Assembly: GCF_023515955.1 (NCBI RefSeq)
Contig: NZ_CP097322.1
Coordinates: forward strand, 62,001-126,000
DNA from: Streptomyces sp. RerS4
GTDB taxonomy: Bacteria > Actinomycetota > Actinomycetes > Streptomycetales > Streptomycetaceae
Length of the DNA stretch: 64,000 nucleotides
Direction: 5' to 3'
Below, piece after piece: positions 9,315-17,395 of this stretch. The notes under the pieces are model-generated. The model saw only the letters and a program-made list of their open reading frames with translations. It was not told the DNA's origin and did not search any database. The translations under genes and the position numbers were made by a program. The first letter of the stretch is position 1; every line of letters begins with the position of its first letter.

Positions 9315-10486
9315 GCGGCAGATCCGCTCGGCTGTGCCAGTGCGGCGTCCAGGGCCGCGGTCAGCAGGTCGTCGAACGCGTCGTGGCGTTCGCCCAGGCC
9401 CTGCAGTGTCTTGGTCTCCAGGCTGGTCCAGCCGGCGGTCAGGATGTGCCGGGTGCCGAGCATGGTGTTGGCCGCACGCGCGTACCCGGCGAGCGCTTCG
9501 CGGCTCGGGGCACCGTAGCCGCCCTCGATGGCCGCGGACACCGGCTGCTCGAACGCGGCCGCGTACGACAGGGGGCGGTCGGAGCGCACGCTGACGTGGA
9601 CGAGGTCGGGGATGGTGTGGGCGGCGGTGGAGTTCTTCTTGGCCTGGGGCAGCGAGGTGATGAAAGCCTGGAGGAAGCCGTGGGCCAGTTCCCGCAGTTC
9701 CTGCGGGGTGCCACCCGCGTTGTGCGCCAGGTCGCGCAGGTCGAGGGTGGCGTAGCGGTAGAACGTGCCGGCACTGAACTCGGCGTGCCCCATGTGCCCG
9801 CTGCCGCTGGAGTCCCCCCAGACGGCGGTGACATCGTCCACGGCGGAGAAATAATCGAGCTCGACATCGGTGGGATGGGTCGTCATGGCGTGCGCGACCT
9901 GGACGGCACCGTCAACGCCAGCCTCGTCTACCTCGGCGAGCATCCGCCCGAACAGGTTGATCACTCCGTTACGGGACCGCAGGACCCGCTCGACCGGCTC
10001 CTTGGGCAGCACGCTCTTGTCCGCCGGCTTCTTGATGTCCTTCGCCGACTCCAGCGTCTCCCGGTGCTCCTGCGCAAGATCGGCGAGCTCCACCACAGCC
10101 GCCTCGGGCACGTACACCATCGCGTTGGTCAGCACCTTGTTCGCGATCTGCTGCCTGTCCCCGTCCTTCGCCAACTCGAACTTGATGCTGGACGCGGCCG
10201 CGAGGTGGGCTCCGGCCCGCTCGGCGAGATCCACAGGCCAGCCCCGCTCCTGGAGCAGCTTCGTGACACGCTCGCCGATCCGGCGCGTCCGCAGCGCGGC
10301 GTCCCCGACCTGCTGCTCGAACGCGCCGCGGATCGCCCGCTTCCAGGACTGGCTGCTGACCCGCGTGCGCAGCGTGTTGCCGTACTGCACCGTTTTGACG
10401 GAGTTGGTGTCGTCGCGGTTGAGATTGGCGAACGGCACGGACTGCACGACATGGATGTCAATGAACCGGGCGGGTGCTGTGGGCAT
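9311..10486 (-). CDS. cas7e: Cascade backbone subunit Cas7e (CasC/Cse4)
   Basis: 391 aa. Forms the backbone filament of Cascade along the crRNA spacer. Typical start: FIDIHVVQSVPFANLNRDD, then QYGNTLRTRVSSQSWKRAIR. The ATG at 10486 is preceded on its strand by TCAGGAGATC, a good Shine-Dalgarno. A 63-nt gap to cse2 is the largest gap inside cse1-to-cas2. Confidence 0.96.
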   Translation of the reverse strand: MPTAPARFIDIHVVQSVPFANLNRDDTNSVKTVQYGNTLRTRVSSQSWKRAIRGAFEQQVGDAALRTRRIGERVTKLLQERGWPVDLAERAGAHLAAASSIKFELAKDGDRQQIANKVLTNAMVYVPEAAVVELADLAQEHRETLESAKDIKKPADKSVLPKEPVERVLRSRNGVINLFGRMLAEVDEAGVDGAVQVAHAMTTHPTDVELDYFSAVDDVTAVWGDSSGSGHMGHAEFSAGTFYRYATLDLRDLAHNAGGTPQELRELAHGFLQAFITSLPQAKKNSTAAHTIPDLVHVSVRSDRPLSYAAAFEQPVSAAIEGGYGAPSREALAGYARAANTMLGTRHILTAGWTSLETKTLQGLGERHDAFDDLLTAALDAALAQPSGSAA

Positions 10487-10549
10487 GACTGATCTCCTGA
10501 CGTAACGATGCGAACGGTGCGCGCCCTGTCCGGGCACATCACTGGGGTT

Positions 10550-11293
10550 TCAAAGCGAAGCGGGGGCTTCGCCGGCGCCTTGGTCGTCGGCCCGCTTGGC
10601 GGCCTCATGCGCGTCACGGGCGCGGATTCGGTAGTAGTCCTGCAGCCATCGGCGGGCGATGCGCCCCGAGTGGCGCTGCCACTGCGCCAGGTCCGACAGC
10701 AGCTGGGAGAAGTCGACGCTCACGTCGAGGGAGCTCAGGTAGGCCACCGAGGCCGGCAGGTGACGGTGAAGCCCCGGCAGGCTCTGCCGGGTCAGCAGGT
10801 TCAGCCGACTCTCGGCCGTGCCCTCCCGCATCACCGCCTCCCGTCCCCCAGCCGCAGCTGCGAACGCCGCACCGAGACTGCTGCCCCACACCGGCCCCGT
10901 GCGACCGCGCGCACCCTCCGCGCCGACGGGCACCGCCACCGCACCGGCCTCGCCCTGCGCAGGCCCGGCCCCGTCCTCACTGGCCGCGGAACGGGGCTGC
11001 GCGGCAATCATCGAGGCGACGGCGTAGTACGCCTGCTGCACCTCCCTGGGCGTACGGTCCTGAGGAAGCCACGGCGCCACGAACCGGTGCATCCGCACCA
11101 CCGCGTCCAAGTCCTTCCGCAACCCGCTGCGCAGCGCCGCCCGCGCCCCCGGGTCCTCGGCACACAGCCGCTCCACCCACGCCACGAACGCCCGCTCCCG
11201 TGCACCCCGGTCACCCTGCCGCTGCCCTGGCACCAGGACCTGCCCGCCCATGCTGGCCGGCACCGGCTCCGCCCCTGCCGTCGTCGCCGTCAT
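10550..11293 (-). CDS. cse2: Cascade small subunit Cse2 (CasB/Cas11e)
   Basis: 247 aa, longer than E. coli Cse2 because of an Ala/Gly/Pro-rich insert near the middle. Helical, with the family pattern ARAALRSGLRKDLDAVVRM near the N-terminus and SLDVSVDFSQLLSDLAQWQR near the C-terminus. It stabilises target-strand binding in Cascade. Start ATG at 11293; the gene lies 53 nt after cse1. Confidence 0.93.
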   Translation of the reverse strand: MTATTAGAEPVPASMGGQVLVPGQRQGDRGARERAFVAWVERLCAEDPGARAALRSGLRKDLDAVVRMHRFVAPWLPQDRTPREVQQAYYAVASMIAAQPRSAASEDGAGPAQGEAGAVAVPVGAEGARGRTGPVWGSSLGAAFAAAAGGREAVMREGTAESRLNLLTRQSLPGLHRHLPASVAYLSSLDVSVDFSQLLSDLAQWQRHSGRIARRWLQDYYRIRARDAHEAAKRADDQGAGEAPASL

Positions 11294-11346
11294 TCCACAG
11301 CCCCTCCCACTCCGTATCCCCGCACGGCAGCCACTGCCGTGCGCTG

Positions 11347-12927
11347 CTACTTCTTCTTGCGGTTGCCGCCGTACAGCTCGATCCGCGCGTCGCTGACCGC
11401 CTTGGCCCCTCGCTGGGTCCGCGTCACGGTGGCGGTGACCGCCTCGTACGCCTCCTCGGCCAACCGCAAGAACGCCTTACGCGCCTCGCCCGTGTTCAGC
11501 CCGACGTCCGGCGACTCCCCGCTGCGGTCGAGACCGGCGAACCGGCTCCAGAACTCCTTCTCGGCCTGCGGCCAGTACCGGCCCGCCGCATCACCGACCC
11601 AGGCGTCCCCATCGGCCTTCGCGTCATCGACGTACGCGGCCCACGCCCGCCGCACAGCACGCTCCAGACGCCACCCGAACATCTCCCCCATACTCCGCAG
11701 CCGCCCCACCGCGGGCGCCGTCCGCGGAGCCCGCTCCTCGACGAGGTCGAACACCACGGGCGTGGAGGCGTCAACAAACTGGAAGTCCTTGGCCTGACCC
11801 TCCTGATCGAAGCCCAGAGCCCGCACCCGCAGCCGCTCGGTGACCTCCTGCGCCGTGCGGAACACCACCGGCCGCACCGGCTGTGCCGTCCCCGACGGCT
11901 CCAGCAGCAACAACGCGTCCAGATCCCGCCACAGGCCCCGGCGCGCATCCGCCGGCCTCGGGTACCGGTTGCCCTGCTGACTGGTCTGCCAGATCAGGAA
12001 ATCGTCATCGCGCGGCCTCCGCTCCCCCTGAAAGGCCCAGGTGACATAGGCGTCCGCCACCAGCTGCCCGCTCTCGTCGGGCACCAGCAGCACCGCGTGC
12101 TCCGAGCATGCCGTCAGCCGCGAACATGGCCCCTGAGGCAGCAACGGAACACCGGCAGGGTCAGGCAGCTCCTCCCACTCCCAGGGGCACAAGTCCCGCT
12201 CCTGCCTGTCCGAACTCCGCGGCGGCACCAGCCCGGCCAACAGCGTCTCGAACAGACTCGCGCCCTCGGGGTGATACGACAGCGCCGTCCGCAACGGCCC
12301 CGCCGACGCACTCGCGCTCTTCACCCCGCCCACCTCACGCGCCGAGCACCGCCCCGACGGCCCCCAGTAGTGCCACACCAGCAGGTTCAGCACCGCCTCC
12401 GGCACCGCCGGCAGATCAGGGCGCGCATCACTGCCGTGCCGGAACCACGCGTGATTGTTGCCCGACGGCCGCGAGATGATCAGCTTGTTCACCCCGGCCG
12501 TGTTCTGCCGATCGCACTGCTCGCGCAGCCGCGCGTCCTGCATCCACGGACGACCCCCCACCGGGTCGAACACGAAGAACCGCTCCCGCCACCGGGCGAG
12601 ATACCCCTCCACCCCCGGCGGTCCACCTCCGCCCGGACGGCCTTTACCAGCCGGCAGCCGCCCCTCTACCAGCAGTTCGACGCGCCGGTCGGCCCAGTCG
12701 GGCCCTGCCAGGTCCAGGCCCGTCACCCGAGCCGTCAGCGCGTACAGCACCCGCAGCAACGCGGCGTGCGCCGGAGCGTCAGGCACGTCAAGGCCCGCGA
12801 TGTCCCCCGCGCGCAACAGCAGATCACGCAGACCCACCCGGTCAGGTAACTCCCGCGCGCCGGCTTCCGGCCGCCACCGCACCGGGATCCACCCCTCATC
12901 GACCAGGCTGTAGATGCCATCAGGCAT
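11347..12927 (-). CDS. cse1: Cascade large subunit Cse1 (CasA/Cas8e)
   Basis: 526 aa. Recognises the PAM and recruits Cas3. It begins MPDGIYSLVDEGWIPVRW, the hallmark Cse1 N-terminus (LxxExWIPV), and has the C-terminal four-helix region. The Lys-rich end (YGGNRKKK) is normal. The ATG at 12927 is the first gene of the Cascade block. The 224 bp upstream contain a mini-CRISPR and the likely promoter (13103-13133), so this gene is the probable point of control. Confidence 0.95.
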   Translation of the reverse strand: MPDGIYSLVDEGWIPVRWRPEAGARELPDRVGLRDLLLRAGDIAGLDVPDAPAHAALLRVLYALTARVTGLDLAGPDWADRRVELLVEGRLPAGKGRPGGGGPPGVEGYLARWRERFFVFDPVGGRPWMQDARLREQCDRQNTAGVNKLIISRPSGNNHAWFRHGSDARPDLPAVPEAVLNLLVWHYWGPSGRCSAREVGGVKSASASAGPLRTALSYHPEGASLFETLLAGLVPPRSSDRQERDLCPWEWEELPDPAGVPLLPQGPCSRLTACSEHAVLLVPDESGQLVADAYVTWAFQGERRPRDDDFLIWQTSQQGNRYPRPADARRGLWRDLDALLLLEPSGTAQPVRPVVFRTAQEVTERLRVRALGFDQEGQAKDFQFVDASTPVVFDLVEERAPRTAPAVGRLRSMGEMFGWRLERAVRRAWAAYVDDAKADGDAWVGDAAGRYWPQAEKEFWSRFAGLDRSGESPDVGLNTGEARKAFLRLAEEAYEAVTATVTRTQRGAKAVSDARIELYGGNRKKK

Positions 12928-12967
12928 GGAAAACGTCCGATCCGGTAGACGACAATCAGGGAAAGGA
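12926..12967 (+). promoter_or_regulatory. leader-like sequence upstream of the mini-CRISPR
   Basis: Reads ATGGAAAAC, then TAGACG, then GGGAAAGGA just before the first degenerate repeat. The array 2 leader has ATGGCAAA, TAGACG and GCGAAGG in the same order. With a few gaps it therefore looks like a relic CRISPR leader pointing in the plus direction, and probably supplies the promoter for the mini-array RNA. Confidence 0.5.
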
Positions 12968-13054
12968 GTCCCCGCCGGAGCGGGGGTGAGCCGTTTGGCG
13001 CTCGCGGCCAGCAGAGGTCGATCTCCTGTACCTGCGCAAGCGGGTGTATGGCAT
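12956..13054 (-). CDS. possible 32-codon minigene antisense to the mini-CRISPR
   Basis: ATG at 13054 and TGA at 12956-12958. The peptide starts MPYTRLRRYRRSTSAG. Codons 8, 10 and 11 are AGG, AGG and AGA, which are rare in Streptomyces. It is overlapped completely by the mini-array on the other strand and lies downstream of the putative cse1 promoter. CreT-type toxin minigenes act through rare Arg codons, so it is recorded, but I see no convincing ribosome site and it may be chance. Confidence 0.2.
   Translation of the reverse strand: MPYTRLRRYRRSTSAGRERQTAHPRSGGDSFP
12968..13053 (+). ncRNA. mini-CRISPR with two degenerate repeats (CreR/CreA-like crRNA)
   Basis: First repeat 12968-12993: stem CCCCGC, loop CGGA, stem GCGGGG, then GTGAGCCG, which is exactly the 8-nt crRNA 5' handle of array 2. 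Second repeat 13028-13053: stem CCTGC, GNRA loop GCAA, stem GCGGG, then degenerate. The two are 60 bp apart (the real arrays have 61), leaving a 34-nt spacer starting TTTGGCGCTCG at 12994. Both repeats lack the same 3 nt relative to the consensus. The spacer's first 11 nt match 13115-13125 except at position 6. In published systems such RNAs guide Cascade to repress cas or toxin promoters. Confidence 0.75.
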
Positions 13055-13102
13055 CAAATCCGTGGATAGAGCTGCCAAATGGCTGATTCTCGGGCGAGTT
13101 GA

Positions 13103-13146
13103 ACGCTAGCGAAGTTTGGAGCTCGAAAAGCAAGAAACTCGAAACT
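13103..13146 (-). promoter_or_regulatory. likely cse1 operon promoter and mini-crRNA target site
   Basis: On the minus strand: TTGCTT (13133-13128) as -35 and TAGCGT (13108-13103) as -10, 19 nt apart, fitting Streptomyces TTGnnn/TAGnnT promoters. On the plus strand an AAG trinucleotide at 13112-13114, a preferred type I-E PAM, is followed by TTTGGAGCTCG (13115-13125), matching the mini-CRISPR spacer seed TTTGGCGCTCG with one mismatch at position 6. A Cascade bound here would cover the -35 and promoter spacer. Confidence 0.65.
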
Positions 13147-13151
13147 GGGCT

Positions 13152-16013
13152 TCAAGACGCTTCAAGACCCACGTCGGACATCTCGAACACACGCTCGCCG
13201 TGACGGCAGGACCAACCAGCCCCATCCGTCCGCCGCATCACCAGCAGCACCACGCCACGCAACACCGCGTGCTTCTCCCACCCGGCCGGCACGACATCAG
13301 CCTCACTCCCCCGCAGCCACCCGCCAGGAACAGGCGTCACATAAGACATCACGTCCGCCACGTCCTCCGGGGACAACGAGCCCGCAGGCAACACCATCAG
13401 CCCAGCCTCGTCCAGCGTCACCGAACCATCCACCTGGGCGTACACACACACCACACGGCCTGAATCCGCCCCCAGCCTCGTGGTCAACAACTCCTCCGTC
13501 ACACCACTGTCCGGCTGGGTCAACCGAGACAGATCCCCAGCCACATCCGCCGGCGAGCAGACAGACACCAAGTCGGCCAGATACGCCTCCACCGACTCCC
13601 CCGCAAGCCGCTCCCCATCCAACCGGGCCAGCTCACGCCCCACCGCCTCATCCAGACCGTCGACAAACTCAGGCGCGTACACCTCGTCCACCAGACGCTG
13701 CACCGCCCCCGGCACCGCGATCCCCGAACGCTCCCGTGCCAGCAACAACGACGTCCGCCTCAGCAGACCCGCGTCATACACCCGATCCCACGACACCGGC
13801 GGACGAACATCCACCGCCGCATCCGCCAGCGGATCGAGCACCACCAGCCGCGGCCGGTCCTCCTCCGCAGCCCACCCCGGACGGCCCCCCACACCACGCG
13901 CGTGGCGACGGCAACGCCCCGCCCTCTGCAGCAACTGAGCCAACGGAGCCAGATCACTGACGACCACATCGAAATCGAGATCCAGGGACTGCTCCACCAC
14001 CTGCGTCGCCACCAGAACCGACGCTGCCCGCACCACGGGCTCCTCGCCACCCCGAGGCTTGCCGTACGCAGCCTCACACTCCTCCGTGATCCGCTGCCGC
14101 ACCCGAGCGGGAAACCGCGAATGCAACAACCGCAACGCCCCCTCACACCCCGACAGGTCAGGAAACGCCACCACAAGATCACGAAAAGTCTGCTGCGCCT
14201 CCGCCACCGTCGTACAGCACACCAGCGCCGTGCCACCCCCCTCCACCACCTCCCGCAACGCCTCCCGCAACGCCTCCCGGCGCCCACCCCGCCGCACCCC
14301 CACAGCCCGCTCCGCGACATCCCACACCACAGGCCGCACCACCACATCCAGCGTCCGACCCCGCCCACTGGCCACCTGCCGCCCCGCCGACACCTCACCA
14401 CTCACAGCACTCACATACAGCCAGCCCGGATACCGCGGCTCCACCACCGCCTCATCCGCGAAACCAGCCCCCCGCCGATACGCCTCCACCAGCGAAGTCG
14501 CAGACCGCCCCGTCAACGTCGCCGACAACAACACCACCGGAGCACCCAACGCCCCCAGCCACTCCAGCAACCGCACCATCAGCTGATGCATCCACGGCCC
14601 GTACGCATGCGCCTCGTCGACCACCACCACCTTCTCCGCCAGCCCGAAAAGCCGCATCGGCCCATACCGGACCGGCAACACCCCAGTCAGAATCTGGTCG
14701 ACCGTCCCCACACCCAACGGCGCCAACAACCCCCGATGCCGCCCCCGCAGCCACGCCTCGCCCTCCACGGCCGTCCCCGCACTCAAACTGACATCCACCC
14801 GGCCAGCAACCGTCACAGCACCGGCAGGACGCAACCACGCCATCGAATGCAGCAACGTCAACGCACGGTCGCCATCCAACGCCGACTCGGCGAACCGCCG
14901 CACCCGCGCAAACATCGCATCCGCCGTCGCCATCGTCGGCAACGCCATATACAAACCCCGAGAACCGGCAGCCCGGCCCAACACCGAGGCGGCAAACAGT
15001 GCAGCCTCCGTCTTCCCATCCCCGGTCGGCGCCGTCACCAGCACCAACCCAGGCCCACCCCGCCCCACCAAGCCCGGCAATTCACCGACCATGTCCTCCT
15101 GCAGCGGGTTCGGAGCGAACCCGAACATCTCCACGAAGCCCTCAACCGCGAACCGCGCCCTGCCCACCCCGGCAGCAGCCGCCACACCAGCGACCACCCC
15201 ACACACCCGCTGCCAATGCCCATCCACCTCAGCCGCCGAACCACCCCACCCCACCGGCGGCAACAACGACTCCACCACTTCCGACTGACTCACCAGCCAG
15301 TCAGACACCACCACCAACCCCCACACCACCACAGCCAACTCCGCCGGCAACCCCGCGACCGGCACAGCACCAGCCCCCGTCACCCGCCGCAACTCCGCAA
15401 AATGCGACCACCGCTGCGCCGCCCACCCCTCACCACCCAAACCCGGCTGATAGTCCGACGCCCGCAACAGCTCCCGCTCCCGCAGCACCCCACCGAACAC
15501 CCCATGGTGCCCACCCAGCAACTGCGCCACCTGATGCCCCACCGCACCCCGCAGCAGCTGCCGCCCATCAGGTAACCGACGCCCCTCCGGATACCCCACC
15601 TCAGCCAACAGCCCCGCCAACGCCCAATGCGAAGCCACCTCATGCCGGAACCCCCACTCACCCTCAGCCCCGACCGCGAAGCCATACACCGGCTCATCAC
15701 GCAGCAACGCGAACGCCTCACCGACCTGTGCCTGAAACGGCGGAGAAATCTTCCCTAAATCATGCAAACCAGCCCAAAAGGAGACAACCGCCCGCGCCTC
15801 ACCAGTCGACAAACCCAACGCCCGACTGATCCGCCCACGCAGCCCCTCACCAAGCACCCCATCCCACAGCACCTGACACGCGGCAGCCGCATCCAGCAGA
15901 TGACACATCACCGGGTAGCGCCGAGAAAGACCCCGAGCCTTCCCCCACAAACGACCATCAGGACAGGACCAGCTCACTACGCTGTGGTCACGTCGCATCA
16001 CGCAGACAGGCAT
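13152..16013 (-). CDS. cas3: CRISPR effector nuclease-helicase Cas3
   Basis: About 953 aa. Recruited by Cascade to unwind and degrade target DNA. The N-terminal HD nuclease has His38 (CHLLDAA), His84-Asp85 (AGLHDLGKISPPF) and HEVASHW. The SF2 helicase has Walker A TAPTGDGKTEAALFAA, a DEAH box (VVVDEAHAYGPW), LLSATLT and motif VI QLLQRAGRCRRH. All key residues are present. Start candidates: TTG 16031, ATG 16013 (preceded by GTGGTGG) and ATG 15998; I took 16013. It is transcribed toward cse1 but separated by 224 bp with its own regulatory element, and diverges from array 2. Confidence 0.95.
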   Translation of the reverse strand: MPVCVMRRDHSVVSWSCPDGRLWGKARGLSRRYPVMCHLLDAAAACQVLWDGVLGEGLRGRISRALGLSTGEARAVVSFWAGLHDLGKISPPFQAQVGEAFALLRDEPVYGFAVGAEGEWGFRHEVASHWALAGLLAEVGYPEGRRLPDGRQLLRGAVGHQVAQLLGGHHGVFGGVLRERELLRASDYQPGLGGEGWAAQRWSHFAELRRVTGAGAVPVAGLPAELAVVVWGLVVVSDWLVSQSEVVESLLPPVGWGGSAAEVDGHWQRVCGVVAGVAAAAGVGRARFAVEGFVEMFGFAPNPLQEDMVGELPGLVGRGGPGLVLVTAPTGDGKTEAALFAASVLGRAAGSRGLYMALPTMATADAMFARVRRFAESALDGDRALTLLHSMAWLRPAGAVTVAGRVDVSLSAGTAVEGEAWLRGRHRGLLAPLGVGTVDQILTGVLPVRYGPMRLFGLAEKVVVVDEAHAYGPWMHQLMVRLLEWLGALGAPVVLLSATLTGRSATSLVEAYRRGAGFADEAVVEPRYPGWLYVSAVSGEVSAGRQVASGRGRTLDVVVRPVVWDVAERAVGVRRGGRREALREALREVVEGGGTALVCCTTVAEAQQTFRDLVVAFPDLSGCEGALRLLHSRFPARVRQRITEECEAAYGKPRGGEEPVVRAASVLVATQVVEQSLDLDFDVVVSDLAPLAQLLQRAGRCRRHARGVGGRPGWAAEEDRPRLVVLDPLADAAVDVRPPVSWDRVYDAGLLRRTSLLLARERSGIAVPGAVQRLVDEVYAPEFVDGLDEAVGRELARLDGERLAGESVEAYLADLVSVCSPADVAGDLSRLTQPDSGVTEELLTTRLGADSGRVVCVYAQVDGSVTLDEAGLMVLPAGSLSPEDVADVMSYVTPVPGGWLRGSEADVVPAGWEKHAVLRGVVLLVMRRTDGAGWSCRHGERVFEMSDVGLEAS

Positions 16014-16073
16014 AGCAGCCACCACTGACAACGCCCCCCCACGAACCAGATCGAGGCCATGAGAGCCAACAGC

Positions 16074-16115
16074 AAACGAATGGCAAAAGACCTCTAGACG
16101 GCCAGGTCGCGAAGG
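16074..16115 (+). promoter_or_regulatory. leader of CRISPR array 2
   Basis: 42 nt before the first repeat: AACGAATGGCAAAAG, then CTCTAGACG, GCCAGGTC and GCGAAGG. Gapless alignment to the array 1 leader (about 27/42, with blocks ATGGCAAA, TAG, CAGGTC and AAGG identical) supports its identity and the orientation of both arrays. The whole cas3-array 2 gap is about 100 bp, so the cas3 promoter and array 2 promoter are divergent and close. Confidence 0.65.
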
Positions 16116-16441
16116 GTCTTCTCCGCGCGAGCGGAGGTGAGCCGCCCTGGACGTCTACGACCTCGGCGCCGACCCCGTCTTCTCCGCGCGAGCGGAGGTG
16201 AGCCGTCCGTACTTCCACCAGATCTTTGCCGACTTCAGTCTTCTCCGCGCGAGCGGAGGTGAGCCGAGACCGCGGGGTCCGGCGATGGAGCGGAGCCGGT
16301 CTTCTCCGCGCGAGCGGAGGTGAGCCGCGCCCGCCCATCCGATCCTCGGGGCGAACCGGTCTTCTCCGCGCGAGCGGAGGTGAGCCGCGATGCTCCATCA
16401 CACGAGCGACCGGGACTATGTCTTCTCCGCGCGAGCGGAGG
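16116..16441 (+). CRISPR. type I-E CRISPR array 2 (6 repeats, last truncated; 5 spacers)
   Basis: Repeats start at 16116, 16177, 16238, 16299, 16359 and 16420. The repeat begins GTCTTCTCCGC, has the same CTCCGC-GCGA-GCGGAG hairpin and ends GGTGAGCCG. It differs from array 1 in the first bases (GTCTTC against GTGCTC) and near the end (GAGCCG against GACCCG). Spacers are 32 nt, except the fourth at 31 nt (16328-16358). The last repeat is cut after GCGGAG (about 16441) and passes straight into a truncated protein gene. Confidence 0.96.
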
Positions 16442-17395
16442 GCCTCCGCTTGGTATTCGGGCCCCGATCAGTCCCTACGAATGGACTCCGCATCCTATCT
16501 TGAGAATATCACCGGAGTAGGCCCAGAAGGTGCCGTATTCAACCGTCCGGTACCCTACTTCTCCTACGATTATCAAGACCAGAACGTAAAGCAGGTCGCG
16601 GAACACATATTCCACGCCTACCACATGACCGACAGTACAGACCCTGCGGTGACCCATAAGAAGAAAATTCCAGGCTGGATGCATGATGCTCAAACAACCT
16701 ACTTGACCCGCAATTACCCAGAATTTAACGCCCAGCTGGGCGATCAACTTTATAAGGACGCCCAGGAAATCTCCAAAAAGAACCGCAACGCCAAGAATGC
16801 AGAGTGCGCAAAAATCGCCAAAGGCAACCCCGAGTACGAGTGCGACGAGTTCCCCTTCGCGTCAACGGCGGAAGGGGGCGGCCAGGGAGACTTCTCAGTT
16901 CGCTATGTACCCAGAGGGGCTAACGGTTCGGCAGGAGGAAAGCTGTCGACCTGGTACGCACGCGATCGAATATTGCACGGCGATGAAATCCAAATATTCA
17001 TCACAAACTATCAGAACATAATTCCGGCTTCTCTCATTTCGCGACACTCGGGCAAGGCGTTGGATATCGGAGGTCGAGCACCGGGATTCAAAGCAAAAAT
17101 CTGGACTCACGGCGGGCAACCCGCGCAGGACTTTTCATGGAATGAAGACAAAGAACTCCGGGTATACGGAAACAGCTGCCTTGACGGTGGAAACTCGGGC
17201 GCCAGCGTCACCAACCAGGCTTGCTCCGGTTCAGAGACACAGAAATGGGAAGCACACCCTTCATACGCCGGGTCAATCGTGCACAAGAAGACCGGACTCT
17301 GCCTCGATGTCAGAGGGGCAGGTACCACGAACGGTACCCTTGTCCATCTATGGACGTGCAGCGGGTCCGACAATCAGAAATGGGATCCCAAGTAG
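16442..17395 (+). pseudogene. 5'-truncated NucA/NucB-type DNase with ricin-type lectin domain
   Basis: About 315 codons open from the truncated CRISPR repeat to a TAG at 17395. The middle has YECDEFPFASTAEGG, the NucA/NucB nuclease signature (DEFPFAST). The C-terminal 130 residues are a ricin B-type beta-trefoil with QKW motifs (SETQKWEAHP, SDNQKWDPK) and SCLDGGNSG/LCLDVRG. Such proteins are normally secreted, but the signal peptide and N-terminal part are missing here. Base composition is visibly less GC-rich than the cas genes, suggesting separate ancestry. The nuclease core may be intact, but no start or ribosome site is evident, so I call it broken. Confidence 0.75.

Noticed and set aside
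11200..15575. Long plus-strand open frames opposite cse1 and cas3
   Set aside because: Pro/Arg/His-rich antisense shadows caused by high GC; the minus strand carries clear Cas motifs.
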